From assembly GCF_000321225.1 (NCBI RefSeq), contig NW_004450397.1:4311669-4375668 (forward strand): DNA of 64,000 nt, in the 5' to 3' direction. Source of the stretch: Odobenus rosmarus divergens (lineage: Eukaryota; Chordata; Mammalia; Carnivora; Odobenidae). The position numbers and the translations under genes were made by a program. How positions within the stretch are numbered: the first letter of the stretch is position 1; the number at the start of each line of letters is the position of its first letter. The notes below the pieces were generated by a model, which was not told where the DNA came from, made no database searches, and worked only from the letters and a program-made list of their open reading frames with translations. This document shows, piece after piece, positions 1-12,050 of the stretch.

Positions 1-270
1 GTGGTGCCACTGGTCATGAGAGTGGGATTCCTCATGAATGGGATTAGTGCCCTTTTAGAAAAGATCCCAGGGAAGTCCTTCACCCCTTCCACCATGTGAG
101 GACATCTATGCGCCAGAAGGCAGGTCCTCCACCAGACACTAGATCTGCTGGCCCTGTGATCATGGACTTCCCAGGCTCTAGAACCATGAGAAATAAGTGT
201 TTATTGTTTACAGGCCACCAGTTGATGGTATTCTCTTAGAGTAGCCTGAATGGCCTAAGACGGAAGCCTT
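1..270 (+). mobile_element. MLT1-type LTR (MaLR), 5' truncated by the window
   Basis: Contains CTCATGAATGGGATTAGTGC, CCTTCCACCATGTGAGGAC, AGACACTAGATCTGCTGG, GGACTTCCCAGGCTC and AACCATGAGAAATAAGTG, the diagnostic order of the MLT1 3' two-thirds. Confidence 0.85.
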
Positions 271-1459
271 ATCTAGATAGACTGTCCAAGGCCACATTAG
301 CTCCCTCTTAAAAGCAGGCATGCCCTCCCTCCAAGCTCACCCCAGGCACTGTGGGCAAAGGGCTTATCTTTTCTCAGCCACACTTTCTGACCAGTGGCAA
401 GGACATCCTGCTCTGCCTCAACCACTGTGTCCCTCAGGTGCTGAGTCCTTCCTTGTCTGGCCCAATTTGTCCAGTGGATAGGCCCTTTCCCACTGGCTCT
501 CTGGCCCTAACTAGGTTCTGCCTGGTCAGCCTTCCCTTTCAGGCTCAGCAATTGCATTACTTCTTCCTGACAACCGTGTTCTCGCCGAGTCCAGCCTGGC
601 TCAGCTTCGAGCTGGTGTACTCCTGCCCAAGCCAGTGCTGGATGGGCACTTAGCAGAACATGCTTACCAATGGGTTAAGGCTGTTACGTACAGCAGTAGT
701 TTGAACATTTCATTGTGGTAGAATGTTGCCCCATATGAATGCATCATAACGATGGTGCAATTTTGGATTGTTTCTAGTTTGGGATTACTGTGAACATTCT
801 TACACACATCTTGGCAAGAAGGATGGCCACATGAGGAAGGGGCACCCAAGGAAGCAAGGTCACCTTCACTGGCCTGATGAAAGTTCCAGGCTCCCCAGCA
901 GCCATACTGTCGGCTTTCCCCATGTGGCTTCAGCCTTGATCAGAGTCAAAAGATTGACTTCCAAATATGGCCCCAACTGTTAATGGTTAACTGTAATTCT
1001 GCACCTTGCAAGTCTTAGAAATCTTAGACTAAGCAAAAGATGGGGTCACGAGCCCTCAAAAGAGTGCCCACCAGGATTTCACCCACTCCCTGTCCTAGGA
1101 ATTTACCTGGAATAAATATCTCTAGCCCTAGTTACCATGCTTTGTCTTTTTGTCAACTATTTCTAGTCTTGACTTTAAGCTTGTCTCCAGACTTCCACCC
1201 TTGGGCATACATGGTCTATTTTTGCTGCTCCTGTTTTGCTGGTCTCACCCTGACTCCAGCCAGTGGAAAAGAGTCTACTTTTATTTCATAGACCAAGTTT
1301 TGGCCTCTTTTCCACATTATCATGAAACCCCAGCATATTGTCCTATAGTGAATGCCATGTGATCCTGGGCAGGTCATCCAACCCCTGTAAACCTCCCAGC
1401 TCCCTTGTCGGTAAATTGGAGCTAGCAGTTAACCCTTGTTCAGCTTTAGTATTATTGTT
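271..1459. other. Unassigned intron sequence
   Basis: No repeat, exon or control element could be recognised apart from weak MIR-like sequence after 1365 (GATCCTGGGCAGGTCATCCA). Confidence 0.5.
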
Positions 1460-2030
1460 AAAAGCCTAGCTCTTAGAGGTAGGCTGCCCAGCGTTCAAAT
1501 CTCAGCTCCGCCTCCTACTAGCTGTCTTAGTCCCTTCAGCTGCTCTAACAGAATGTACTAGTTTGGGTGCCTTATAAACAACAAACATTTATTTCTCATA
1601 GTTCTAGGAAGCTGAGAAGCCCAGGATTAAGGCACCAGCAGATTCAGTGTCTGGTGAGAGCCAGACAGATGGCTATCTTCTCCCTGGGTCCTCACATGAT
1701 GGAAGGGATGAACAAACTCCCAGGATCCCTTTTAAGAGCTCTAATCCCATTCATGAGGACTCCACCCTCATGACCTAATTACCTCCCAAAGGCTCCGCCT
1801 CCTTATACCATCACGTCGGGGTCAGGACCTCCAACATATGGATTTGGGGGGAACAGAGACATTCAGTTGATTGTTCTATACGGGTCACTGAGACTCTCAG
1901 TGTCCTTCCTCAGTGTCGTTACCTGCAAAATGAAGAGTACCTACCTCATGCAGTTGGGGGGAGGATAATATGAGTTAATATACAGAAAGCACTAGGAGCA
2001 CTTGGCACATAGGTTGCAAATACACGTTGC
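1460..2030 (+). repeat. MIR SINE split by an MLT1 LTR
   Basis: The first half (about 1460-1522) has GCGTTCAAATCTCAGCTCCG. The second half (about 1885-2030) has TTACCTGCAAAATGAAGAGT, ACCTACCTCATGCAG and GCACTTGGCACATAG. Together they form one MIR in plus orientation, with the LTR between them. Confidence 0.75.
1523..1880 (-). mobile_element. MLT1-type LTR inserted in a MIR
   Basis: Reverse-complement order: TGTCTTAGTCCCTTCAGC, ACAACAAACATTTATTTCTC, AGCAGATTCAGTGTCTGG, CCCATTCATGAGGACTCCA, ATATGGATTTGGGGGGAA. MIR sequence resumes after it at about 1885. Confidence 0.88.
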
Positions 2031-3324
2031 TAATAACATTAATGCTTTGTCTCATGCGATGTTGAAAGGCTGGAAGGAGAGGCCGGTTGCTGTGATCCAT
2101 CCATACCATGTGGCACAGGCTGTTTCTACAAGTCTTGAGAAAATAGGTTGGCCCAGGATGGGTGTGCATCGTCTTTGGAGTCTAAAGGACCTTGGTTTGA
2201 ATCCCACTCTGCCCTGGCCTGGTGCCCTTGAACAAGTTCCTTGTGAGAATTAATAGAGAAGTATGTGGCCTGGCGGCACACAGTGGGAACTGAGTTCAGG
2301 TCAGTTTTCTGTCCCCCCGCCCCGCCCCGCCCCGTGCGGTGCTGCTCTGGCATGAGCAGTGCCTGACAATGTTATCCGATGGAGTCCTACTCACTAAGGG
2401 TGAGGTTGGCTGGTTTGCAGACAAGGCGGGACTAAAGGAACGTTCAGCCTCAGGCTCAGGTGGGAAGCATGCGGGTGCCGGTCACACTGAGGCTGGGAGC
2501 CCCTCTGCCCATGGACATCACGGGTGCCTCATTATGTGACCTGTCACTGTCTGTCTCCCGAGGTCAAGGCCTTTAGGGCTATTTCCAGGGAAAGGTGTCT
2601 ATAAGCAATTAATAATGACAAATAATGAACTGAATAAATTGCCATTGGGGTGGATGCCTAATACTGTTCCTGGGCAGAAATGGGCCAGGATTGAGAAGGA
2701 AGTGACAAAGGATGAAATGACTCTGAGCAGGTACCAACGGAGAGACTGAGGCCACCTGAGAAGGTCCTACTATCATGGTGCCTGGGGTCCGGAGCCTGGG
2801 GTCTCTGCAGGAGTGACCCAAGGCCCCTGAGTACCCCATCTCCATCCCAAACTTCACTCAGGGTAACTTTCTCTTCATCTACTTTATATACTGGGTTTCC
2901 ATGAATTTAATTTAAAAATTAAGTTCTGCTGCTAAAAACATTTGAGAACTATTGCGTTAGTTAAACACAGGAGCTAGGTATTTTAAAGATGCATATTTCA
3001 TTTTAGCCCCCACTTTGGGTTTTTCTTTCTACAAAAGAGGGTGATTTTAAAGTATGTAAATGAAGAAAATAATAATGCTGCTTCCTTACATTTTATGTCA
3101 TATTCCAGTTTGCCCTGTGCGATCATATTTCTTATTTGACTCTCACAGTGGGCTCAGTCAGCTATTCAGAGAAGGGATTCTTCCTCATTTGCAGATGAGA
3201 AGAAAGGGGCTAGGGGCTCCAGAAGTTTCCCAGGGAAATGAAAACCTGTTTGGGAACAAGATCTATCAAGCTCTGGATGGTGATGTCAATGAGGATGCTA
3301 ATCATAGAGCAAACAATTTTTAGG
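2031..3324. other. Unassigned intron sequence
   Basis: Apart from the GC-box run near 2313 and a weak MIR-like stretch near 3110-3240, nothing is recognised. Confidence 0.5.
2313..2335. repeat. (CCCCG)n tandem GC-box run
   Basis: Three to four CCGCC/CCCCG units, each a potential Sp/KLF site, in intron 1. The complementary strand has four G-runs. Confidence 0.85.
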
Positions 3325-3475
3325 TGCTTATTTTTGTCAGTTCCTGTGCTAAGAACTTTAGATATGATCTCTCTTGGTTCTCACAACGACCCTACGAAGT
3401 AGGTAATATTATCAGTAAATTGAGGCTCTGCGTCACCGCGTAACTTGCTAAAGGTCACACTGCTAAGAATTCATG
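3325..3475 (-). repeat. MIR SINE
   Basis: CTCACAACGACCCTACGAAG, TAGGTAATATTATCAG and ACTTGCTAAAGGTCACACTG are the MIR minus order. A weaker MIR-like segment precedes it at about 3110-3240 (TTGCAGATGAGAAGAAAGG). Confidence 0.7.
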
Positions 3476-3841
3476 CATTTAACTTGAATGCAATCATGTG
3501 GAAATGATCAAACAAATCTACCTTGAGAAACAGTCTACAAAACAATGGGTCTGGGCTCTTCACTCTCCAAAATTGTCAATGTTCTGACAATAGACAAAGG
3601 TAGGGAGCTAGATAGAAAAAATCACCTTAAAGGCCTTTATGGGGACATTTGGGGATATTCGAGTAGAGATTGTATATTAGTTCTTAGCACTGTATCAATT
3701 CTAAATTCTTGGGTGTAATAACTGTATTGCACTTTTATAGGAGAGTATGCTCTTAGGAGATTCATGAAGACATATTTAAGGGTCAAGTATTATGAAGTCT
3801 GCAACTTACTCTCAAGTGGTTTAGGGAAAAGTTTTTGATAG

Positions 3842-4112
3842 ATGTACATACATATACATATGTGTATACAGGTACATGCATATATATATATATACACACA
3901 CCTTCTATATATACCATATGTCTCCTATGTATATACAGCATATCTATCTACATCTCTCTATAGATTATCTATCATCTACCTATCATCTATCATCTATCTC
4001 TCTATCTATCATCTATCATCTATCATTTATCTATCATCTATCAATCTATCTATTATCTCAATATCTAAATATCTACCTATCTAAATACCTATATCTACCC
4101 ATCTATCCATAT
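3842..4112. repeat. Compound microsatellite (TA/CA then TATC tetranucleotide)
   Basis: A TACATA/TATATA/CACACA segment up to about 3902, then degenerate TATC, CATC and ATCT units to about 4112. It yields Ile/Tyr/Ser-rich frames that are not genes. Confidence 0.95.
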
Positions 4113-6710
4113 AGAGAGAGCATACAAAACGTCAAAATGATGAATATGGATAAAGGGTATATGAGTATTCATTGTACTATTCTTTCAAATTTTCTATGTG
4201 TTTCAATGTTTTTAAAATTAAAAGTTGGGAGAAACTATTTTTTAAAGAAATACTAGGCACAGGGAGCTCCTGTCCTGGGCCCCAGAACTTGCTGCCCTCA
4301 ACAACCAGGAACACGGGTTTCCTGTGTCAGCCACCCTGTGGGCTGATGATGCGCCCATGTAACCACATAAGCAGACTGGATGGGAGAGCCCTACAGTGTG
4401 CCCAGGCCTCCCTGAAATGTGACTAGTGCACTTTGCTCCTGGAACCCTGTGCTCTGACCCTCCCACTAAGCACTGTGCTTCCCAGCACTTGTCCCTAACA
4501 GTGCTCAGAAAGGGATGCTGCTGGTTCACTGTAGAGCCCAGACTATGATGTCTGCATACTGCCCACTTATATATCATTCATAGCTCATTAACCTGAGCTA
4601 AAAAAGGAAAGCCCCTCAACATAGCCAGCTGCTAATCCTCAGGGCGCTGATCCTGGTTGGATTTGAATTATACAACCTGCTTAGCCACTCCTGGCCCCCT
4701 GTTCCCACCTTCTCCTATTCCTTTCAGAGAAGGATATGGACATTCAAATCTATCATGGTATCATGGTTGTGATTTGCATTTACTCCTGATGAATGGCAGA
4801 GGCATAGTATTTGGAGAGGGAAAAGAATAGTTTTCATGGCCAAAATGAAATCTCAGTGCTGTTTGTAAACTTCCATTTCCTTGCCTTTTGATCCAACCTC
4901 ACCTCCGTCCCCCATAAGCATAAAAAGTGAAGAGTTGATTCTAATGGCAACATATCTTTACAAAGCATCTGGTTCTGAAGATCCCATGGCACTTTACAGA
5001 TGGTTTCTGGAAAACCTAATTAATCCTCACCGTGTATCTGTGAGGAAAGAGGTTTTGATCTAAATCTACCCTGAAGATGGAACTGAGCAAGATGGGTGGA
5101 AATTATAGCAGAAGAAATTCAAGCTAGAAGAGAGGTAGAATTACCAGATGGTATGGACAGGAAATAGATTTCCGTGGCAGCTGGTACGTCTCCTTTTCCA
5201 AAATATTTTTAAAATAAGAGAGAACTCCCTATAGTGGACATAGGACACTTTCCTTTACATCTCCTGCTCGACCCACATGGTCCACATAAGGCTAACTTGC
5301 CTCCAATACACCCAGATTCCTGGCAGGTACATGGAACCCAGGCTATCCAATCAGGGGACATCTACTCTGGGACACAGTGATTGGTTTAAGAATGGGTCAC
5401 ATGATCAAAACCATCAAAGGAAGTCTTCCTAAGGATTTTACTTAAGTTTTGGAGAAAGACACTATCTTAGTCTGAGCTTATGAGTTGTGAATACAACACA
5501 AACTCAAAGATGTCAGAGACCATCCTGCTTCCACATGAAGAGACTGGTGTCATGATGCAGACAGATTCCACTACGTGGACCAAAGAATGGAAATTGAAAT
5601 CTGATTCCCCGGCCATTTAAATGATTTGAGTCAGCCTATAAATACCATGGAAATTAGAAAAAAAAATTTACTGATATTAAATTTAAAAAACTAATTGAAA
5701 TTGAAATTGCTAGAGATAAAACCCCTTGGCTCCAGGCATGCTGCACCCAGTTCCATTCACTTCAGCTTCCCTGGTTTTTTAGTTAATACACTTTCTATTT
5801 TGCTTAATGCAGTTTCAGTTGGCTTTCTGTCACTTACAACCAAGAGCACTAACTGATATAGCTACATTTCCCTGATCTTCAAGACCCATTCCATTCCATC
5901 CCCAAACATATACCACTCATCTCAAATGGCTTTGGTGCCTTCCAGCTTGGAGCTGAGGAACCAGCAGAGAGAAGGGAATGATGTCTCCAGGCCTCTCCTC
6001 CCCATTTTATGATGGGCAAAGCACAGAATCATGGGCCTACATGAGACCCTGAAAGGTACCTAACCAGTATCACCACTCAAGTGATTCCAGACTCCTCTCA
6101 ACTTTGCCATCAGGTGGTCACCCAGCCTTGACCCTTGCAGTGAGTATCTCTCCTTACCAAGGCCCCCCCTTTGACTTTGGAACAGTCCCAATGATTACAA
6201 AGTTTGGTCTTAGAGTGAACCCACAGCTAGTTGTCTGTTATTTCCAACCATTGGTCTTTTTTTCTGGGGTGACACAGAGGCATTTACTCTCTTTGCTTCA
6301 TCATAACCTTCAGGTACATATATAGATAGCTGGTCTGGCTTCTGATGCTACACCTATACCTAGCCATCTTTCATGGTTATAAGTCCCTTCATCATGTCGC
6401 CCTTTTTTTAACCCACTTCTGTAGATATATGCTCTTAAGGGTGACAAGAGAGGCATATAAGAGAGCTCTTACTGCTCTTTTCTGGCTTCTGTAATTCAAC
6501 GAATGTAGCGGAAGGCCACATTATCATCACCAAGGAAGGGAGAAGAGGAGAAAAGACTTAAGTAAAAATGGTAATATAATGGATTATAAAGAATTTGGGA
6601 AACAGTAAGAAGAAAACAAAAGATTTCCTTTATTCCTACCACCTAGAGGTAAGCACTGTTACTACTTTATTATTTCTCTTCTAATCTTCTCCTATAAAAA
6701 TATAATTTAT
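4113..6710. other. Unassigned intron sequence
   Basis: No gene or confident repeat. A segment at 5611-5645 resembles one at 8067-8101 (see findings). The stretch TTTTCATGGCCAAAATGA at 4831-4848 recurs at 31028-31045. Confidence 0.5.
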
Positions 6711-6905
6711 TTTTTAAAAGATTTTATTTATTTATTTGACAGAGAGAGACACAGCAAGAGAGGGAACACAAGCAGGGGGAGTGGGAGAGGGAGAAGCAGG
6801 CTTCCCACTGAGCAGGGAGCCTGATGTGAGGCTCGATCCCAAGACCATGGGATCATGACCTGAGCTGAAGGCAGACACTTAACGACTGAGCCACACAGGT
6901 GCCCC
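6711..6905 (-). mobile_element. CAN SINE (tRNA-Lys derived)
   Basis: Reverse-complement form: AAGATTTTATTTATTTATT, GACAGAGAGAGACA, and TGAGCCACACAGGTGCCCC at the head. Flanked by a short duplicate close to AAATATAATTTA. Confidence 0.95.
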
Positions 6906-6929
6906 AATATAAATATAATTTAAAAATAA

Positions 6930-7640
6930 AATCTGGAATCAAACTCTGGATACTTCTTAGATTTAGGAACATATCCAATGTCATTAACGTTATTGGTAAT
7001 GATTCCAGAATAGTCCATACTGTGGCTGAACCATGCCCTTATTGTCAAACACTGGTTTTCTCACACTTTTACTTTAATAAATAACCACATGATATGAGCA
7101 TTTTAGTAGAAGATACCATTATAGAAGTAAGACTAGAAGACAATAGAGGAGGGACACTTGTAAGGCTTTTGTTTTTTTCTGGCAAATTCCGCTTCAGAAA
7201 CATTGCACCCATTTATTCTCCACCCATAGTTTATGAAACACTTGTCTTACCACAATCTGCTCAGCATTACATATAATTTTATAATTTCTTATATTGTAAT
7301 GAATTTATTAGGAGCAAATGATATCTAACTGTAGTTCCAAGTTGTATCCTTTGATTATTTGTAGAGTAGAAAATTTCTTAGATTTAATAAAACAATTTTT
7401 AAATGAGTAAACTTCGTTCCTCTTTTGTGACTTCTTCCATTTTTTTCAGATGTAAATGGTATCTAATTGCTCCTTTAAGTTGCATTTCCTTGATTATTAG
7501 TAAAGTTGAATGTTCGTGGGTTCATTACAGCAGTTTTTAAATAGAGTAAAACCAATTCTTTTGTGACTCCTTCCATTATTGTATGCTTGGTGTATTACTT
7601 TCATAAATTGGAAAAAACTTTACTGATCCCAAATCTCAAA
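6930..7640 (-). mobile_element. L1 remnant with an internal tandem duplication
   Basis: AT-rich sequence with GCATTTCCTTGATTATTAGT and GTGACTCCTTCCATT, the complement of the L1 ORF2 3' region. A segment of about 130 bases is present twice in tandem (7318-7446 and 7450-7580). Strongly diverged. Confidence 0.5.
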
Positions 7641-8424
7641 TACTAAAAGTTATGGCCTCATAAAGCCATAATAACTATTCCACAGGTCAGTCTTCCTCTT
7701 TTTTTCTTTTCTTTTTTCTTTCATTTTTTTTTAATTGCATGCCATTTGCCCCTTGAGAATTGCACAAGTCAGCTTTGAAGGAGCGATGACATGTATCATG
7801 AGATGGCACTTGAAAACTTAAAAAGCACATGAAAGTGGGGCGGCGGGGAGGGTGGTGGTTGTCATCTTCCTCTCGCTAGCTGTCTCTGACTCCCTACCCA
7901 TCTCTCTCATCTTCATTCACAACTTCTCGATGTGATCCCTCGATATGGAAGGGATGTGGAGAAATCCAGTTTCTGAGGGTATGGAGGGGGCAGAGATTTT
8001 TCTGGGCTCCCAAAGGCTGATGTGAATATTGTATGAAACACATTGTAGATAACTGATGCCCCTGCCATTTAGATGATTTGAATCAGTCAGTAAATACCAT
8101 TAATTAAGGGTCCACTCTGGGCTGAGCCCTGAAATAAGCATGATGGGAAGCACTTAGGGCCAAGGCAGTAATGGAGAAATGGAAATCATTGTAGAGAGAG
8201 GAGCTGGCGGGGCTGGAGAGCCACGGTAACGAGAGCCATTGATTCTCTCTCCCTCCTGCTTCCTAGGTTTTGCTTCTGGTTCCCAAGTGAAGTGGGGATT
8301 ATAAGACAACCAATCTGCATTATAGTTGTGCGTTGTAATCACAAGATACTATTTAGGAACACCTAAATTAGATCTCTAGTTCAAACCTTATGCCAAAATA
8401 AATTCTAGATGAATTTAACATTCA

Positions 8425-8800
8425 ACAACTTTTAACGAATGTCTTTCGTGTATCTAGGTTAGACACCAGGTTAGGTGCTGGGAATACAAAACAGACATTT
8501 CTGCCCTCCGGAGAGTCTACAGTCTAGTTGCAAATATTGAGTAAATAGACAAGTGAAATATATAACTGTGATTCTTGATAAAGCTCATGAAAGAAAACAA
8601 AAGGTGCTAAGGGAAAGAAAAACAGGAGCTGGGAGAACCTTCTTCAGGTTCCATAACAAAACAAGGAAAAGCTTCTCTGAGATATTTACTCTGAAACTGG
8701 AGGAATGGGAAAGCGCCACCCAGTTACAGAGGGGAGGAAGATCATTCCAGGCCGAAGACAGCTATCAAAAGACCATGAGAGTTGAGAGAGCTAAAACACA
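8425..8800 (-). repeat. L2 LINE 3' end
   Basis: AGGTTAGGTGCTGGGAATAC, TCTGCCCTCCGGAGAGTCTA, CAGTCTAGTTGCAAATATTG and GATCATTCCAGGCCGAAGAC are in the reverse L2 3' order. The 91-residue frame through it is not a gene. Confidence 0.7.
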
Positions 8801-9129
8801 CCAGAAGAAAATAGAGATATTTTTATAACCGTGGAGTAGAGACACCCTTTCTACATGTGGTTCCAAAAAAGCTAGAAACACAGATGTTCAACAACATCAG
8901 AATGTTTAACTTCTTCATGGCAGAAAGCACATAAAGACCAATGGTCAGTGAAGCAAAATGGCTATAACTTGCATGACAGTTACTATCTTCCCTGTTTAGA
9001 AAGTCCTTTAAAACCAAATATCAGAAAGGTTAATGCTCCCAAAGAGGAGGAAAAGGTCAAGGGAGTTCACAAAACAAAGAAACACACATGGCCAATACGC
9101 AGAGGAAAAACTCTTAAACTCCTCTACTA

Positions 9130-9770
9130 AATAGAGAAATGCACATAAAAACAACAATTGGATGCCATTTTTCACTCATGGAATTGGCAAAGATTGGTGA
9201 GCAGACTTGAGAGGAATAAAGAGAAGCAGTTACTCTATTCTCTGCTGGGGGGATGTACATTGTTATAACCCTTCTAGAGGGCAGGCAGCAAAAGGCTTAA
9301 AGATATGCAGACTCTTCCAGTCAGCAATTCTAGTTCTAGGAATTTTTCATAGGGAAATATCCTCAGTTCCTTAGGAAGATTTAACAATGAGGCTGTTCAT
9401 TATCGTATATTCTATCATGCTTAAAAGCCAGAGGCAACCTCCAGAGATTCATTGGTACAATGGAATACAGTGAAATCATTAAGAATGATCTTATAATGAT
9501 TTCAAAATTTGCATTTTATTGACATGGAACTGTGTTCAAATGTTAAGTGAAAGATACAGGTTACAAAACAATACTTATGATAGCATTGTATTTTGTTTTA
9601 AAATATAAGTATGCATAGAAATGTCCTTAAAATGTTAACAGCGCTTATCTCTGACTGATGGGATTCCACGTAATTTTTACTTTCTTTGTGAAACCTTTAT
9701 ATGTTGTATGGTCATTTTAGAACAAGCATGCATTACTGTTTTTTCATAAGAAAAAAAAACAAAGCTTTTA
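9130..9770 (+). mobile_element. L1M-type 3' remnant
   Basis: GAAATGCACATAAAAACAAC, ATTTTTCACTCATGGAATTGG, GGGGATGTACATTG and ATTCTAGTTCTAGGAATTTT match the order of old L1 ORF2 3' ends and 3' UTR. Coding capacity is lost. Confidence 0.65.
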
Positions 9771-11034
9771 TATTGGGTGGGTAAGAAGTGAGTCATCGCA
9801 GTCCCCTTGGGCCAGAAAGGGCTGGAAGATGATCCCCTCTATTCGGCTTCTTCCTGGCATGTCTGTTTGATCAGCATCACCTGAACTTCGGGAACAGGGC
9901 TAATCCCCCCGGGAGGCAATATCCTTCTCCAAACCCGTTTTATCCCCGGTTTCGACACAGTCACCCCATCCACATAAGCCCCCTGCACAATGTTTTCTCT
10001 TTTCCTTGGAAACAAAGCCCTTTGCGTGCTCTGATTCTTTGCCTGGTTGGAGGCTAAGTCACCAGAGCCTCAGACGCAGGTGTCTGGGGTGATACAGTGC
10101 GACACAACGCCTTAGGAATAAGGGCAGCCCTTCCGCCTTCGAGGCTGTGAAATGTCAGGCATGATTAGAAAGGTCACTTGTCCTGACAGCTCTCTGTGCT
10201 TCCCGGAGAGCAGTCTTCCTGCTGGGAACGTTCTTAATTGTGCTCCCCGTGGTGGGGTCCCTGCCTACCCACTCCCTTATAATAAAGGAGGCCCTATTCT
10301 CCCGCAAGTCCTTCTCAAACATGAAAAAAAAAATGCCAAGGATTGCAAAACCTTGCAAAAGAGAGCAGCACTCTGATTCAAGATGCAGATAAAAGGTGAA
10401 TTTCTAGGAAAAAGCGTTGCATGGTGGAAGAAGGAGACCGCCTTCTTGAAGAAAAGAAATACGCAGCTCTGGAGAATGTGTGGGGAGCTAGGGGGCGAAG
10501 GGGTCAAAGGAACAGAGGAGAAAAGAATGGACACACCCCAAAACCATATCCTTAAAGCAAGGAAGAAAAGCACATGGCACAAACTCTGAAGACTGAGGCG
10601 GAAGCTCTCCTACAGCCGCGCGCTCCTGGCCCCACCCCCTGCAGGTCCGGGCTGCTGCTGGTCAGAAATCTGCATTTTAGAAAAGCACCAAGGGTGGTTC
10701 AGAGCCGGCGTTCTGTGTATCCCCCTTTGAGAATTCCAGCGCGGAGGATAAGGATGGACATGTTTGAGACACTAGCTGCTGAGCACATCGGAGGTGTCCC
10801 AGGCGGGTAGCTAGTGAAGGTGGGAGAGGAAGACTGCCCAGAAGAGGTGAGAGCTGTGTAACCTTGGAGCTACTTCGAGCCCCAGCCAGCCCAGGAGTGG
10901 CTTCTGACTGTTAAGTACACACCTGATACGAGTGTTCCCCCAGCAAGCCATCATCTCTAATTGGTGTCTTTATGCAGGACCTGCACTCTGGTAAAGCATT
11001 GGCTAGACACTCGCCCTGTGGCAGTTTCCAGTGT
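9771..11034. other. Unassigned intron sequence, moderately GC-rich
   Basis: No repeats recognised. Scattered CpG (for example near 10615-10625 and 10735-10745) and short frames on both strands that do not look coding. Confidence 0.5.
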
Positions 11035-12050
11035 GTGCACAACTTGCCCAAGGATCCCATGCAAATGCAGATTCTGGCTCCATAGGTCTGGGACGGAGCT
11101 GGAGATTCGGATTTCTAGCAAGTTCCCAGACAGTGGTTCTCAGTTCAGGCTGCCTAGTGCAATCACCTGAGGAACTGCGGGAAATGCAATGTCTGAGTCC
11201 CACAGCCAGAGACTTGGATGAAATTGGTCTGAGGCATCGGGATATTTGAAGCTCTCCACTAAGGCTGGCATCCATTGCTCAGTGTGCCCCAAGGAGGGTC
11301 AGGCAGAGAGCTAGAGGGGGCTCTCAGGCCATATTCCCTCTTTTTCACTAAGTACTAATTAGGCAGAGGATGTGGAAACTCAGTGTACATCCAGATGTAG
11401 ACTCAGACCCCTGGGCTTAAATATGGCTTCAACTGTATTTTAAATTTGACCAGCTATCATAATCATTGTTGTGAATAGCACTTTCTGTCTTGCAGAGTTC
11501 TTTCCCATCATCACTCCTCTGTGAGTTATCCTCCTAACTCCTCTGTGAGGTGAGACATAGTATACACATGTGATAGGAGGTAAAACTGAGGATGAGCTAG
11601 GACACTGAGCATGAGGTATCAGGTTCCTCCTCAGACCCGCTGAATCAGAATCTGCATTTTTACAAGACCCATAGGTGATTCGTGTGCACATTGACATCAG
11701 AGAAACGCTGCACAGCACAGCCTCTGATCTCTGGCTGGCTCCTGTAGGGTTAGAGCAAACACTCTTAGGTCACCTGAAGTTCTTTTTTTTTTTAAATGCA
11801 GTTTTAGCTTTTCTTAATATTACCTAATTATCCTTCGAGAGTCTTGGAATGATTCTGAATTAGGAGATATGTTTGAGAACATTTAGTTCAGTTTTTGGCA
11901 AAATGTGGCCTGTAGAAAACCACCACCATTGACATCACCTGGCCCCACCCCAGACCTCCTGAATCAGTTTCTCAGCGTTAGAATCAGGAATCTGCATTTT
12001 CACTGACCCACCCCTGGTGGTTCTTATACTTAGGCTGAGAACTACTACCC
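11035..12050 (+). repeat. Cluster of MER5-like DNA transposon remnants
   Basis: Four fragments with the MER5 signature: about 11035-11140 (ATGCAGATTCTGGCTCCATA), about 11141-11265 (GTGGTTCTCAGTTCAGGCTG, TGCAATCACCTGAGGAACTG), about 11595-11710 (CGCTGAATCAGAATCTGCAT) and about 11890-12045 (CCCCAGACCTCCTGAATCAG, TTCTTATACTTAGGCTGAGAA). Unassigned DNA lies between. Confidence 0.65.

Noticed and set aside
3842..4256. Ile/Tyr/Ser-rich frames
   Set aside because: Translation of a tetranucleotide microsatellite.
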